Below, piece by piece: positions 1 through 7,479 of a stretch of DNA of 22,225 nucleotides. Source of the stretch: an uncultured Collinsella sp. Lineage in GTDB: Bacteria; Actinomycetota; Coriobacteriia; Coriobacteriales; Coriobacteriaceae. Position numbers and translations under genes: made by a program. Each line of letters opens with the position of its first letter. Position 1 is the stretch's first letter. The stretch covers positions 1 through 22,225 of the forward strand of contig CABUJL010000020.1 in the NCBI GenBank assembly GCA_902491915.1, written 5' to 3'. Under the pieces are notes generated by a model. It worked only from the letters and a program-made list of their open reading frames with translations. It made no database searches and was not told the DNA's origin.

Positions 1-79
1 GCTTTCCGTCTTGCGCAGGACTGTAGAGCAGGAAACTTAATTACGCGCCGCTCCCCGCCCACGCCGGGCAAACCCTCCC

Positions 80-108
80 TTGTACTCCATCTCACTAAAG
101 TGTATGAT
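80..108 (+). promoter_or_regulatory. Sigma-70-type promoter of the amino-acid ABC operon
   Basis: A -35 box TTGTAC (80-85) and a -10 box TATGAT (103-108) are separated by exactly 17 nt, about 57 nt before the first start codon. Each box matches the consensus at 4 to 5 of 6 positions. The spacer contains CACTAAAGTG (93-102), a likely operator (see the separate entry). This is a prediction from sequence only. Confidence 0.55.
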
Positions 109-146
109 TCTGGACGTTACACGAATCACTTTACTTAACTAAAGTG
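93..146. promoter_or_regulatory. Putative operator with repeated ACTAAAGTG boxes
   Basis: ACTAAAGTG occurs at 94-102, inside the promoter spacer, and again at 138-146, just before the ribosome-binding site. The second copy is one arm of a perfect inverted repeat, CACTTTA (127-133) and TAAAGTG (140-146), with a 6-nt centre. The first copy is itself a small palindrome, CACT-AA-AGTG. Placement over the promoter and in the early transcript suggests repression by an unidentified DNA-binding protein, possibly by looping. The 127-146 hairpin could also act in the mRNA. Confidence 0.45.
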
Positions 147-164
147 CCATCAAGGGGGGATACC

Positions 165-1025
165 ATGAACACCGATATGTCTCGTCGTCAGTTTGTTGGT
201 CTAGCCGGCTCGCTCGCTACGGTGCTTGGCCTTGGTCTTGTCGGTTGCGGCGGTGGTGCCGGCAAGGGCTCCGCTGCTGGCTCTGCCGCGGCCAAGGATG
301 TGAAGGGTGCTGCGGAGTCCAAGAAGCTCGTGGTGGGCTTTGATAAGTCCTATCCTCCGTACGGCTTTGTGGGCGACGATGGCGAGTACACCGGCTTTGA
401 TCTCGATCTTGCCAAGGCTGTTGCCGATAAGCAGGGCTGGGAGGTCAAATACGAGGCCATCGACTGGGACGCCAAGGACACGCTGCTCAACTCGGGTGCC
501 ATCAACTGCATCTGGAACGGCTTTACCATGGAGGGCCGCGAGGACGACTACACGTTCTCCGAGCCTTATATGCTTAACGAGCAGGTGCTCGTGGTCAAGA
601 AGGACGCGGGTATCAAGAGCTGGGACGATCTTGCCGGCAAGACCGTGATTACGCAGACTGATTCCGCTGCACAGGATGTGCTCGAGGGCGACCAGAAGGA
701 TCTGGCCGCGACGTTTGCCACGCTCGATACCATCGGTGAGTACAACACGGCATTTATGCAGCTCGAGAGTGGTGCAGTCGATGCCGTTGCCTGTGACCTC
801 TCGATCGCTCAGTATCAGCTTGCCGCCAAGCCCGATGCCTATACGCAGCTCGACAAGCCGCTGTCCAGCGAGCACTACGCCGTTGGCTTTAAGAAGGGCG
901 ACACCAAGTCCGCCGATGCCGTGACCGAGTCGCTCAAGGCGCTCTACGAGGATGGCACGGTCAAGGACCTCTGCGATAAATATTCAAGCTATGGTCTATC
1001 TTTCGATAATTGGGTGCTCAAGTAA
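165..1025 (+). CDS. Amino-acid ABC transporter substrate-binding lipoprotein (Tat-type signal)
   Basis: Extracytoplasmic solute-binding protein of family 3 (polar amino acids), 286 aa. It would capture an amino acid outside the membrane and deliver it to the permease and ATPase encoded next. The N-terminus has a twin-arginine motif SRRQF (residues 6-10), a hydrophobic stretch and a lipobox ending GLVGC with Cys28, followed by a Gly/Ala/Ser linker. This indicates a lipoprotein that may be exported folded by the Tat route. Typical family segments follow, including VGFDKSYPPYGF, GFDLDLAKAVA and the ligand-contact region FTMEGRED. The ATG at 165 is chosen because AAGGGGGG (152-159) lies just upstream; an in-frame GTG at 144 has no such site. 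The stop codon overlaps the permease start (TAATG). The exact substrate cannot be read from sequence; cystine, glutamine or a basic amino acid are all possible. Confidence 0.9.
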   Translation: MNTDMSRRQFVGLAGSLATVLGLGLVGCGGGAGKGSAAGSAAAKDVKGAAESKKLVVGFDKSYPPYGFVGDDGEYTGFDLDLAKAVADKQGWEVKYEAIDWDAKDTLLNSGAINCIWNGFTMEGREDDYTFSEPYMLNEQVLVVKKDAGIKSWDDLAGKTVITQTDSAAQDVLEGDQKDLAATFATLDTIGEYNTAFMQLESGAVDAVACDLSIAQYQLAAKPDAYTQLDKPLSSEHYAVGFKKGDTKSADAVTESLKALYEDGTVKDLCDKYSSYGLSFDNWVLK

Positions 1026-1678
1026 TGTCTATCCAAGTAATGATGCAGATGCTCGGCCAGGGTTTCTTGGTCAGTTTGCAGTTGTTTGTGCTGACGCTGT
1101 TGGGGTCGATTCCGCTGGGAATCCCCGTGGCGTTCATGCGCATGAGCAAAATTGCGCCGCTTCGCTGGATCGCGCGTATCTATATTTCGGTGATGCGTGG
1201 CACGCCGCTCATGCTACAGATGTTCGCCATCTACTTTGCTCCGTACTACGTGTTCGGCATCTCGCTCACGCCCGATTCCAAATGGACGGCATGCGTCGTG
1301 GCGTTCATCATCAACTACGCCGGCTACTTTGCCGAGATCTATCGCTCGGGTTTGCAGTCCATTCCGCGCGGTCAATACGAGGCTGCCGAGGTGCTGGGCT
1401 ATTCGCGCGTGCAGACGTTTCTGTATATCGTGATGCCTCAGGTCGCCAAGCGTATTCTGCCGGCGATGGGCAACGAGATCATCACGCTGGTCAAGGACAC
1501 GTCGCTGGCGTTTGCCATTGGCGTGGGCGAGATGTTCTCGACGGCCAAGGCCCTGGTTGCCTCGCAGGTGAGCATGGTACCGTTTGCGATCGCGGCGCTG
1601 ATTTACTGGGTCTTTAACTTTGTGGTCGAGATGCTGCTGGGCGCCGCCGAAAAGAAGCTGGACTATTATCATGACTAA
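1025..1678 (+). CDS. Amino-acid ABC transporter permease (HisM/GlnP type)
   Basis: Integral-membrane subunit of a polar amino-acid ABC importer, 217 aa, the usual size for this family. The N-terminal part carries the motif VMRGTPLMLQMF. The cytoplasmic EAA loop that docks the ATPase is clear: SGLQSIPRGQYEAAEVLG, then MPQVAKRILPAMGNE and LVKDTSLA. About five membrane segments are expected. The chosen ATG at 1025 shares its A with the TAA stop of the binding-protein gene, so translation is probably coupled. A TTG at 1010 in the same frame would overlap the upstream gene and has no better ribosome-binding site. The 3' end overlaps the ATPase start by 8 nt. A single permease gene implies a homodimer in the complex. 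Confidence 0.93.
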   Translation: MSIQVMMQMLGQGFLVSLQLFVLTLLGSIPLGIPVAFMRMSKIAPLRWIARIYISVMRGTPLMLQMFAIYFAPYYVFGISLTPDSKWTACVVAFIINYAGYFAEIYRSGLQSIPRGQYEAAEVLGYSRVQTFLYIVMPQVAKRILPAMGNEIITLVKDTSLAFAIGVGEMFSTAKALVASQVSMVPFAIAALIYWVFNFVVEMLLGAAEKKLDYYHD

Positions 1679-2435
1679 CTCAGTGATGAAAATCGAAAAC
1701 GCTCGCAAGGCGTTTGGCGGCAATGAGGTGCTCAAGGATATCTCGCTCGAGGTAAAGCGTGGAGAGGTCGTGGCGATTATCGGGCCTTCGGGTGGCGGCA
1801 AGTCCACGCTGCTGCGGTGTGCCACGCTGCTCGAGACGCTCGACGGAGGCTCGCTCTCGTTTGGCGACCTTGCCGTTGCGACGGATGCGGGTTCGGGCGC
1901 GGTCTATGCGAAGGGCGATGTGCCCAGGCAGGCGCGCTCGCGATTCGGTCTGGTGTTCCAAAATTACAACCTGTTCCCGCACTATACCGTGATGAAAAAC
2001 ATCATCGACGCGCCGATCCGCGTGCTTAAGCGCCCGCGCGAGCAGGCGGAAGCTCGTGCGGGCGAGTTGATCGCGCAGATGGGGCTTACGGGCAACGAGA
2101 ACAAGGTGCCATGTGAGCTTTCGGGTGGCCAGCAACAGCGTGTGAGTATCGCCCGCGCCTTGGCGCTCGATCCGGAGATCCTGTTCTTTGACGAGCCGAC
2201 CTCGGCACTCGATCCCGAGCTGACGGCCGAGGTGCTGCGTGTCATTAAAGACCTTGCCGCGCAGAATATGACGATGGTAATCGTGACCCACGCGATGCAG
2301 TTTGCGCGCGATGTTGCCGACCGCGTGGTCTTTATGGATGGCGGCCGCATTGTCGAGGAGGGCCCTGCCGAGCAGGTCATCGACCATCCGCGTGAGCAGC
2401 GCACCCGTGAGTTCTTGAGCCGTATCGAGGGATAG
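1671..2435 (+). CDS. Amino-acid ABC transporter ATP-binding protein (GlnQ/HisP type)
   Basis: Cytoplasmic ATPase subunit of the importer, 254 aa. Visible motifs in order are Walker A GPSGGGKS, a Q-loop region LVFQNYNLFPH, the ABC signature LSGGQQQR, Walker B ILFFDEPTSALD, and the switch histidine in IVTHAMQFA. The Q-loop wording and length are typical of polar amino-acid uptake ATPases. The ATG at 1671 overlaps the permease stop by 8 nt; an alternative ATG lies at 1686, five codons inside, and neither has a strong Shine-Dalgarno, consistent with translational coupling. It is the last gene of the operon and is followed by a hairpin terminator at 2470-2508. A stretch of about 10 residues between the Walker A region and the Q-loop (TDAGSGAVYAKGDV) is a modest family-variable insertion. 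Confidence 0.94.
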   Translation: MTNSVMKIENARKAFGGNEVLKDISLEVKRGEVVAIIGPSGGGKSTLLRCATLLETLDGGSLSFGDLAVATDAGSGAVYAKGDVPRQARSRFGLVFQNYNLFPHYTVMKNIIDAPIRVLKRPREQAEARAGELIAQMGLTGNENKVPCELSGGQQQRVSIARALALDPEILFFDEPTSALDPELTAEVLRVIKDLAAQNMTMVIVTHAMQFARDVADRVVFMDGGRIVEEGPAEQVIDHPREQRTREFLSRIEG

Positions 2436-2469
2436 GCTCAGGTATTTACTCAACTATTAATTGAGGCGA

Positions 2470-2508
2470 AGCCGTCGCAGGTCTTACGGTCTGTGGCGGC
2501 TTTTTGTT
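2470..2508 (+). terminator. Rho-independent terminator of the ABC operon
   Basis: An 11-bp stem pairs AGCCGTCGCAG (2470-2480) with CTGTGGCGGCT (2491-2501), allowing two G-U pairs. A run of T (2501-2505, then GTTT) follows. It sits 35 nt after the ATPase stop codon. Confidence 0.75.
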
Positions 2509-2510
2509 TG

Positions 2511-2745
2511 CATCGACGGGGTTCAATAATCGCCTCACAAGCTTGTCTCTTCCTCTCGCCGCCTGTATTCATACGTGCGCCGAAAGGTATGCATGGACGG
2601 CCGCCCGTGAGGGTAGGGTGGTGGCATAGGACATTTGGAGGGTGAGTCGGCTCGGTTGCCGACCATGCTGCTCCCGGGATGGCACCGACCGCGAACTCTC
2701 CCCGTTGGCGTCGCGCATTGCGCGCGGCCCTGCAAGGAGGTCATC
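2511..2745 (+). promoter_or_regulatory. Long untranslated leader before the EF-G-like gene
   Basis: About 235 nt without a supported gene precede the EF-G-like start codon. It contains a perfect hairpin GTCGGC (2646-2651) and GCCGAC (2658-2663), further GC-rich self-complementary stretches (for example around 2713-2731), and AAGGAGGT (2734-2741), a strong ribosome-binding site that fixes the start at 2746. The segment GGGATGGCACCGACCGCG (2676-2693) vaguely recalls the T-box core, but with insertions, and no specifier stem could be assigned. The leader looks structured and may be regulatory; the class is unknown. Confidence 0.3.
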
Positions 2746-4821
2746 ATGGGTGCTCCCAAGACCGGCAATGTAAGGAACGTGGTGCTCGTAGGCCAAGGCG
2801 GGGTGGGCAAGACTTCACTCGCCGAGGCCATGCTCCACCTTTCCGGCAAGACCGCCCGCCTGGGCGGCCACGACGGTACCAAGCCCACGCTCGACTATGA
2901 CCCTGAAGAGGTCAAGCGTTCATTCTCCATCTCGACGACCATCGCGCCGATCGACTGGAAGGGCGCGCGCATCAATGTGCTCGATGCCCCGTGCTACCCC
3001 GATTTTATCGGCGACGCCTTTGCCGCGATGAGTGTTTGCGAGACGGCTCTGTTTGTGGTCGACGCCGAGGCCGGCCCGCAGCCTACGACGGTTAAGCTCT
3101 GGTATGCCGCCGAGGACCTGCGCCTGGCGCGTGCGGTGTTCGTAAACCGCCTGTCGCGCTCCGAGGCCAGCTTTGCGACCACGATGGACCTGCTGCAGGA
3201 GCGCTTTGGCACGCGACTGGGCGCCGTGACCCTTCCCTGGGGCGAGGGCGAGGACTTTGATGGCATCATCGACCTGGTGCGCATGAAGGCGCGCCATTGC
3301 AACGGCGCCGAAGCCGTTGAGTCGGAGATTCCCGAGGAGTATCGTGCCCAGGCCGAGGAGGCCCATGACCATCTGTGCGAGCTGGTGGCCGAGGCTGACG
3401 ACGAACTGATGATGAAGTACTTGGAAGGCGAGGAGACGCTGACGCAGGAGGAGCTTGAGGGCTTGCTGTCGAAGGCGATTGCCGAGCGCATCTTTGTGCC
3501 GGTCTTTGCGGGCGATTGCATTAAGGAGCAGGGCGTCAACTCGCTGATGGACGACATCGCCACGTACTTCCCGGCGCCGACGGACTACGGCGAGATGCCG
3601 CTCATCGACGGTGATTCGCTCAAGATTTCGAGCGACGATGACCGTCCGGTGGCGTTTGTGTTTAAGACGCTGGCCGATCCGCAGCAGGGTCGCATCAGCT
3701 TTATCAAGGTGCTGACGGGTACGCTTGAGCCGGGTCTTGAGCTGATCAACGCGCGTACCCGCAAGAGCGATCGTCTGGCCCACCTGTATGTGATGTGCGG
3801 ACGCGACATGACCGAGGTCGGTCACGCCTATGCCGGCGACATCATCGTGGCGCCCAAGCTGGCGGCCGAGACGGGCGATACGCTCTCCATTACCGGTAAG
3901 GTCGAGGCTGCGGCGTTTAAGTTCCCCAACTCGCAGTACCGCATTGCCATCGAGGCCGAGAACCGTGGCGACGAAGAGAAGCTCTATACGTTTATCGAGA
4001 AGGCGTGCAAGGCTGATCCGACCATGAGCATCGATCGTGACGAGGAGACCGGCCAGACTATCATCTCCGCCGTTGGTGAGGCGCAGGTTTCGGTGCTGCT
4101 CAACCGTTTGGAGGATCGCACCAAGGTCGTGGCCAAGAGCGTGCCGATCCGCATTCCGTATCGCGAGACCATCCGCCGCACGGCGAGCGCCCAGGGTCGC
4201 CACAAGAAGCAGACCGGTGGCGCCGGTCAGTACGGCGACTGCTGGCTGCGCGTGGAGCCGCTTATTGGGCCCGACGGCACGAGCGACGGCTACGAGTTTG
4301 TGGATGAGGTCGTGGGCGGCCGCATTCCGCGCTCGCTGATCCCCGCCGTGGACAAGGGTGTCCAGGAGACCATGAAGGACGGCATCATTGCCGGCTACCC
4401 GCTCACGGGCATTCGCGTGGCTGTGTACGACGGCTCGTATCACAGCGTCGACTCCAACGAGATGGCGTTCCGCGCGGCGGCTCGCATCGGCCTGCGCAAG
4501 GCATGCGCCGATGCCGACCCGGTGGTGCTGGAGCCCATCGAGGAAATCACGGTGACTATTCCCGAGAGCTACGCCGGCGCCGTGATGGGTGACATCTCGG
4601 CATCGCGCGGTCGCGTGACGGGCATGGAGACCGATGAACGCGGCGACACCGTGGTCATCGCCCAGGCACCTCTCGCCGAGCTGACGGATTACTCGACGCG
4701 CCTGCGCTCTATCACGCGCGGCACGGGTGACTTTACCATGAAGCCCGCTGGCTATGAGCAGGTTCCCTATGACGTTCAGGCCAAGCTGGTCGAGCGCTAT
4801 GAGGAGGGTCGCGCCAAGTAG
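2746..4821 (+). CDS. Elongation factor G-like protein (EF-G2/FusA2-type paralogue)
   Basis: Translation-factor GTPase family protein, 691 aa, the full length of EF-G with all five domains. The P-loop is GQGGVGKTS (residues 16-24). Switch II reads DAPCYPDF (80-87) where canonical EF-G has DTPGHVDF, so the catalytic His is Tyr and the Gly is Cys. The guanine-specificity motif reads NRLSR (134-138) instead of NKMDR, so its Asp is Ser. Domain II, domain IV (GGAGQYGDCWLRVEP) and domain V (ending in GYEQVP) look intact. The protein therefore probably binds the ribosome but may hydrolyse GTP poorly or not at all, as reported for some EF-G2 paralogues. The ATG at 2746 follows AAGGAGGT; the open frame runs back to 2635 without a better start. 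It stands alone between two terminators. It is not expected to be the housekeeping fusA, which normally sits in the str operon. Confidence 0.88.
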   Translation: MGAPKTGNVRNVVLVGQGGVGKTSLAEAMLHLSGKTARLGGHDGTKPTLDYDPEEVKRSFSISTTIAPIDWKGARINVLDAPCYPDFIGDAFAAMSVCETALFVVDAEAGPQPTTVKLWYAAEDLRLARAVFVNRLSRSEASFATTMDLLQERFGTRLGAVTLPWGEGEDFDGIIDLVRMKARHCNGAEAVESEIPEEYRAQAEEAHDHLCELVAEADDELMMKYLEGEETLTQEELEGLLSKAIAERIFVPVFAGDCIKEQGVNSLMDDIATYFPAPTDYGEMPLIDGDSLKISSDDDRPVAFVFKTLADPQQGRISFIKVLTGTLEPGLELINARTRKSDRLAHLYVMCGRDMTEVGHAYAGDIIVAPKLAAETGDTLSITGKVEAAAFKFPNSQYRIAIEAENRGDEEKLYTFIEKACKADPTMSIDRDEETGQTIISAVGEAQVSVLLNRLEDRTKVVAKSVPIRIPYRETIRRTASAQGRHKKQTGGAGQYGDCWLRVEPLIGPDGTSDGYEFVDEVVGGRIPRSLIPAVDKGVQETMKDGIIAGYPLTGIRVAVYDGSYHSVDSNEMAFRAAARIGLRKACADADPVVLEPIEEITVTIPESYAGAVMGDISASRGRVTGMETDERGDTVVIAQAPLAELTDYSTRLRSITRGTGDFTMKPAGYEQVPYDVQAKLVERYEEGRAK

Positions 4822-4856
4822 CGTGTGGCGTTGCCTGCAACATATATGCCGATGCA

Positions 4857-4891
4857 AGGACCGCTCTGGGTAACCCAGGGCGGTCCTTTTT
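4857..4891 (+). terminator. Rho-independent terminator after the EF-G-like gene
   Basis: A 14-bp stem, AGGACCGCTCTGGG (4857-4870) with CCCAGGGCGGTCCT (4874-4887) and one U-G pair, has a TAA loop and a five-T tail (4887-4891). It lies 36 nt after the stop codon and faces the convergent nuclease gene. Confidence 0.88.
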
Positions 4892-4950
4892 GATCCCTGG
4901 GGGACGGAGGAAAACAGATCATCTTTGGGTTACGGGTGGCGCGGTCGGCA

Positions 4951-5934
4951 CTAGTCTCCGGATGCCTGGTTGCGACCGGTGGCGTAGTCGATCTGCACGT
5001 GCGGCTGCAGGTTGTAGCAATATACGTGGAAGCAGAGGGTCTTGCCGTGGTCCTCGACCGATTGCGCCTCAAGGCGCACGCCACGGCAGACAAGTTCCTC
5101 TTCGTTATACATGGGCGTGACGCGGTAGAGCACATGGTTGCCCGTGTCGCGGATGTAGCCGAGAATCTGCTCTTCAAACGGCAGCATGCCCGTCTCGTTG
5201 AGATAGCGCGTGCCGGTGAGGAGATTTTTGCGGTTGGCGTTTTCGCCGCAGAGCGACCAGGCGATGAGGTGGCAGCGGTTGTAGAGGCTCTGGCCTGGAA
5301 TAAAGTCGTAGCGCTGCTGATGCCAACCGGCAGGGTGGATGCGCGAGATATCGCCGCGCTTGCCCTGGCCGAGCGATTCGGGGCCAACGCAGGCGAGTGC
5401 CTTGCGGGTGCGGCCCAGGCTATCGAGCTTGGAGAATTTCTTAAAGCAGCCCTCTTCGGTGGCGCGATCGTATTCATCGAGCGTGAACGACGGCATGCCC
5501 AACGGGTGCGTGCTGTCGGCGCGAAGGGCAACGTAGGGGTTGCCGGCGTAGTCGGGAATGCTGCTGAGATAAACACCGCGGGCGCGGTTGAGGTCAGGGT
5601 TTTCGACTTCGTTGATGGGGGTGGCGGCGCTTTCCGCGGAGGCAGCGTCACCGGCGTCGGTTGCGACGGATTCAGAGCCATCGCCAGAGTCTTGGCTATT
5701 TTGAGAGTCCGGGGAGCTCGCTGTTCCCGATTCGAGCCGGGCGACCAAGTCCGCCTCGTCGTCGGTGCGGCTGGGACTCTCGTTTTGCTTCTCGGCCAGA
5801 GCTGCCGCCTGCTCATCGCTTTGCGGCGACAACAACTTGGGCGCTCCGTCGAGCGACCCTGTGAACAGCGCAAACCCCAGCACCATGGCAGTGCCGATGG
5901 AAAGTGCTTGCTTGTAGGCGGACTTGCGCGACAT
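4951..5934 (-). CDS. Secreted or membrane-anchored DNA/RNA non-specific endonuclease (EndA/NucA-like)
   Basis: A 327-aa protein that probably cleaves nucleic acids outside the cell. Residues 1-28 form a basic start plus hydrophobic segment (signal peptide or anchor). Residues 35-115 are a low-complexity linker rich in Ser, Asp, Glu and Ala. The nuclease domain follows: GKRGDISRIHPAGWHQQRYDF, then YNRCHLIAWSLCG (residues 218-230) and ANRKNLLTGTRYLN. This matches the EndA-like beta-beta-alpha-metal nuclease pattern, with His222 as the predicted general base and the downstream Asn residues holding the metal. The usual DRGH motif is NRCH here. The start at 5934 is preceded by AGGAG at suitable spacing. 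Nucleotide scavenging or degradation of extracellular DNA is the plausible role; no immunity gene is adjacent, arguing against a toxin. Confidence 0.85.
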   Translation of the reverse strand: MSRKSAYKQALSIGTAMVLGFALFTGSLDGAPKLLSPQSDEQAAALAEKQNESPSRTDDEADLVARLESGTASSPDSQNSQDSGDGSESVATDAGDAASAESAATPINEVENPDLNRARGVYLSSIPDYAGNPYVALRADSTHPLGMPSFTLDEYDRATEEGCFKKFSKLDSLGRTRKALACVGPESLGQGKRGDISRIHPAGWHQQRYDFIPGQSLYNRCHLIAWSLCGENANRKNLLTGTRYLNETGMLPFEEQILGYIRDTGNHVLYRVTPMYNEEELVCRGVRLEAQSVEDHGKTLCFHVYCYNLQPHVQIDYATGRNQASGD

Positions 5935-6053
5935 TGAGGCTCCTGGATGGACGGTTGGGAATCTACCAGTCTAGCAGGAGCCGGCAGGGGCCGTTCTGTC
6001 GAACAAATACTTAAGATTTGAGACAAACGCTACTGATTCATTTGTCCCGCGGT

Positions 6054-7064
6054 CTAGATCGAGGTGGAGTCGAGCCAGTTGAGCTTGCACTCGAGAATGC
6101 GCTGCTCGCCGGGTTCGCTGCTTCCGTCAAGTAGGGCGAGCAGCATCTCGGCTGCTTCGCGACCTTCTTGGTCGACGGGCTCGATGATGGTGGAGACGGT
6201 CGGTGTGGTGAGATTAGTCCAGTCTTCGCAGTTGAGTCCCAAAAGGCCGATTTGCTGCGGAAGCAGATGGGCCATTGGCTGGAGGGCCTTGTAGACACGG
6301 GGAAGTGCCCACTGATTTTGCACGAAGATAAGGGTTCGCTTGGCGGGATTGAACTTGAATTTAAAGTATTCGGTGAGCTCGTTGATTGACGGCTTGTTGT
6401 GATCGATGGGAATCGCTTTGTAGAGCTGCCCGTTCGCTGCCAGCGCCTCGGCATACCCCTGAAAACGCTCCATGCGGGTGCGCATTTCGGTCATGTTGGC
6501 GGCAATGGAAAAGAAATCTTCGTAGCCGGCGTCGAGGAGTGCCTGTGTGGCGTTGTACACGCCGTCGTAAAGGTTGGTTTTGATCCAGCTGGTACCTGGG
6601 CTATAGATGGCCGCATCGAAAAAGACGACCGGCTTGCCGGCGCGTCTAATGCGGTCATGCACGGCTTTGAAGTTTGCCGTGGGCTGGATGATAAAGCCAT
6701 CGACGCCCAGCGAGAGCATCTTGTCGACGTACATGAGCTCGGTCTCGGGGTTAAAGTTGCTCGTGCAAACGACCGTCTGGTAGCCCGCGGGGAGCATGAC
6801 CTGCTCCATGCCATTGAGAACGAGCCCCGCCCATTTGTTGGTGTTATCCAAAATGATGATGGCAATGACGTGGGTTTGCTTGCCGGTGAGCGTCTGCGCT
6901 TGGGCGTTGGGAACGTATCCGAGTTCCTTAATGACGCGCGCGATTTTGTTCTGCGTCTTCTCGCTAAGCTTTTCTCGTTTGTCGTTGAGGTAATACGAGA
7001 CGCTTGCCGTCGAGGTTCCCGCCTCTCGAGCGACGTCTGCGATCGTAACGCGCTGTTTTGCCAC
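6054..7064 (-). CDS. LacI-family transcriptional regulator, divergent from the PTS operon
   Basis: A 336-aa sugar-responsive DNA-binding protein. The N-terminal helix-turn-helix is typical of LacI: VTIADVAREAGTSTASVSYYLND, then KIARVIKELGYVPNAQAQTL as the hinge region. A periplasmic-binding-like effector domain fills the rest (HVIAIIILDNTNKWAG to the C-terminus). The GTG start at 7064 is preferred because GGAAGGA lies 6 nt upstream (complement of 7071-7077); an ATG at 7100 would add 12 residues but has no such site. The gene is transcribed away from the PTS sugar operon that begins 415 bp to its right, so it is the natural candidate for its regulator, with a PTS-imported sugar phosphate as possible effector. 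That link is inferred from position only. Confidence 0.9.
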   Translation of the reverse strand: MAKQRVTIADVAREAGTSTASVSYYLNDKREKLSEKTQNKIARVIKELGYVPNAQAQTLTGKQTHVIAIIILDNTNKWAGLVLNGMEQVMLPAGYQTVVCTSNFNPETELMYVDKMLSLGVDGFIIQPTANFKAVHDRIRRAGKPVVFFDAAIYSPGTSWIKTNLYDGVYNATQALLDAGYEDFFSIAANMTEMRTRMERFQGYAEALAANGQLYKAIPIDHNKPSINELTEYFKFKFNPAKRTLIFVQNQWALPRVYKALQPMAHLLPQQIGLLGLNCEDWTNLTTPTVSTIIEPVDQEGREAAEMLLALLDGSSEPGEQRILECKLNWLDSTSI

Positions 7065-7479
7065 AGCGACTCCTTCCGACAGATGAGCATTTTCCAACAT
7101 GATGACTTTGAGTCTTGGTGAAGGATACGCTTCGGTGAGCGGCTTTTTCCTTTCATATGAGTATGCAACAAATGCGGCATACGGGTGGGGTCGAAATTTG
7201 TGACCGGCATGCGCATCTGCCGTCTACCGAGAAAATCAAATACTTCTTGACTTTTGAAATCGAGGGCAAAATCGCAGGATTCATTTTTGGTTAAACGCAT
7301 AACTAAATCGCATAACCAACGCTCTGACCTGCGCGTTTACCGAAATAAGCTGGCATTAAGAAAAACGAGCACCTATATTGTTCTTGTCGAAAAGACAGCA
7401 AGTCCAAACGGCAGGGGATGCTCCGGAGGCCTCCGCAAACGGTGTCTTGCGCACGCAACTCTATGAAAAGAGGGAAGCA
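7065..7479. promoter_or_regulatory. Divergent regulatory region between the lacI-type gene and the PTS operon
   Basis: No gene is supported in these 415 bases. An inverted repeat TTGGTTA (7287-7293) and TAACCAA (7313-7319) with a 19-nt centre, and nearby GGTTAAACG and CGTTTACCG words (7289-7297, 7334-7342), are plausible LacI-type half-sites. TTGACT (7247-7252) and TATATT (7374-7379) resemble promoter boxes, but neither has a good partner at the right distance. A 12-bp palindrome CGGAGGCCTCCG lies at 7424-7435 in the presumed leader. GAGGGAAG just before 7480 is the ribosome-binding site of the EIIBC gene. Confidence 0.35.

Noticed and set aside
2676..2693. T-box antiterminator core before the EF-G-like gene
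   Set aside because: The match to GGGTGGNACCGCG needs two insertions, and no stem I with specifier loop could be assigned. An EF-G gene would be an unusual T-box target.
2920..4857. 645-codon open frame opposite the EF-G-like gene
   Set aside because: Shadow of the coding bias in the EF-G-like gene; low-complexity composition and no recognisable motif.
6001..6053. Terminator after the first LacI gene
   Set aside because: Only a 6-bp GACAAA/TTTGTC stem with a long loop and no U-tract; too weak to call.
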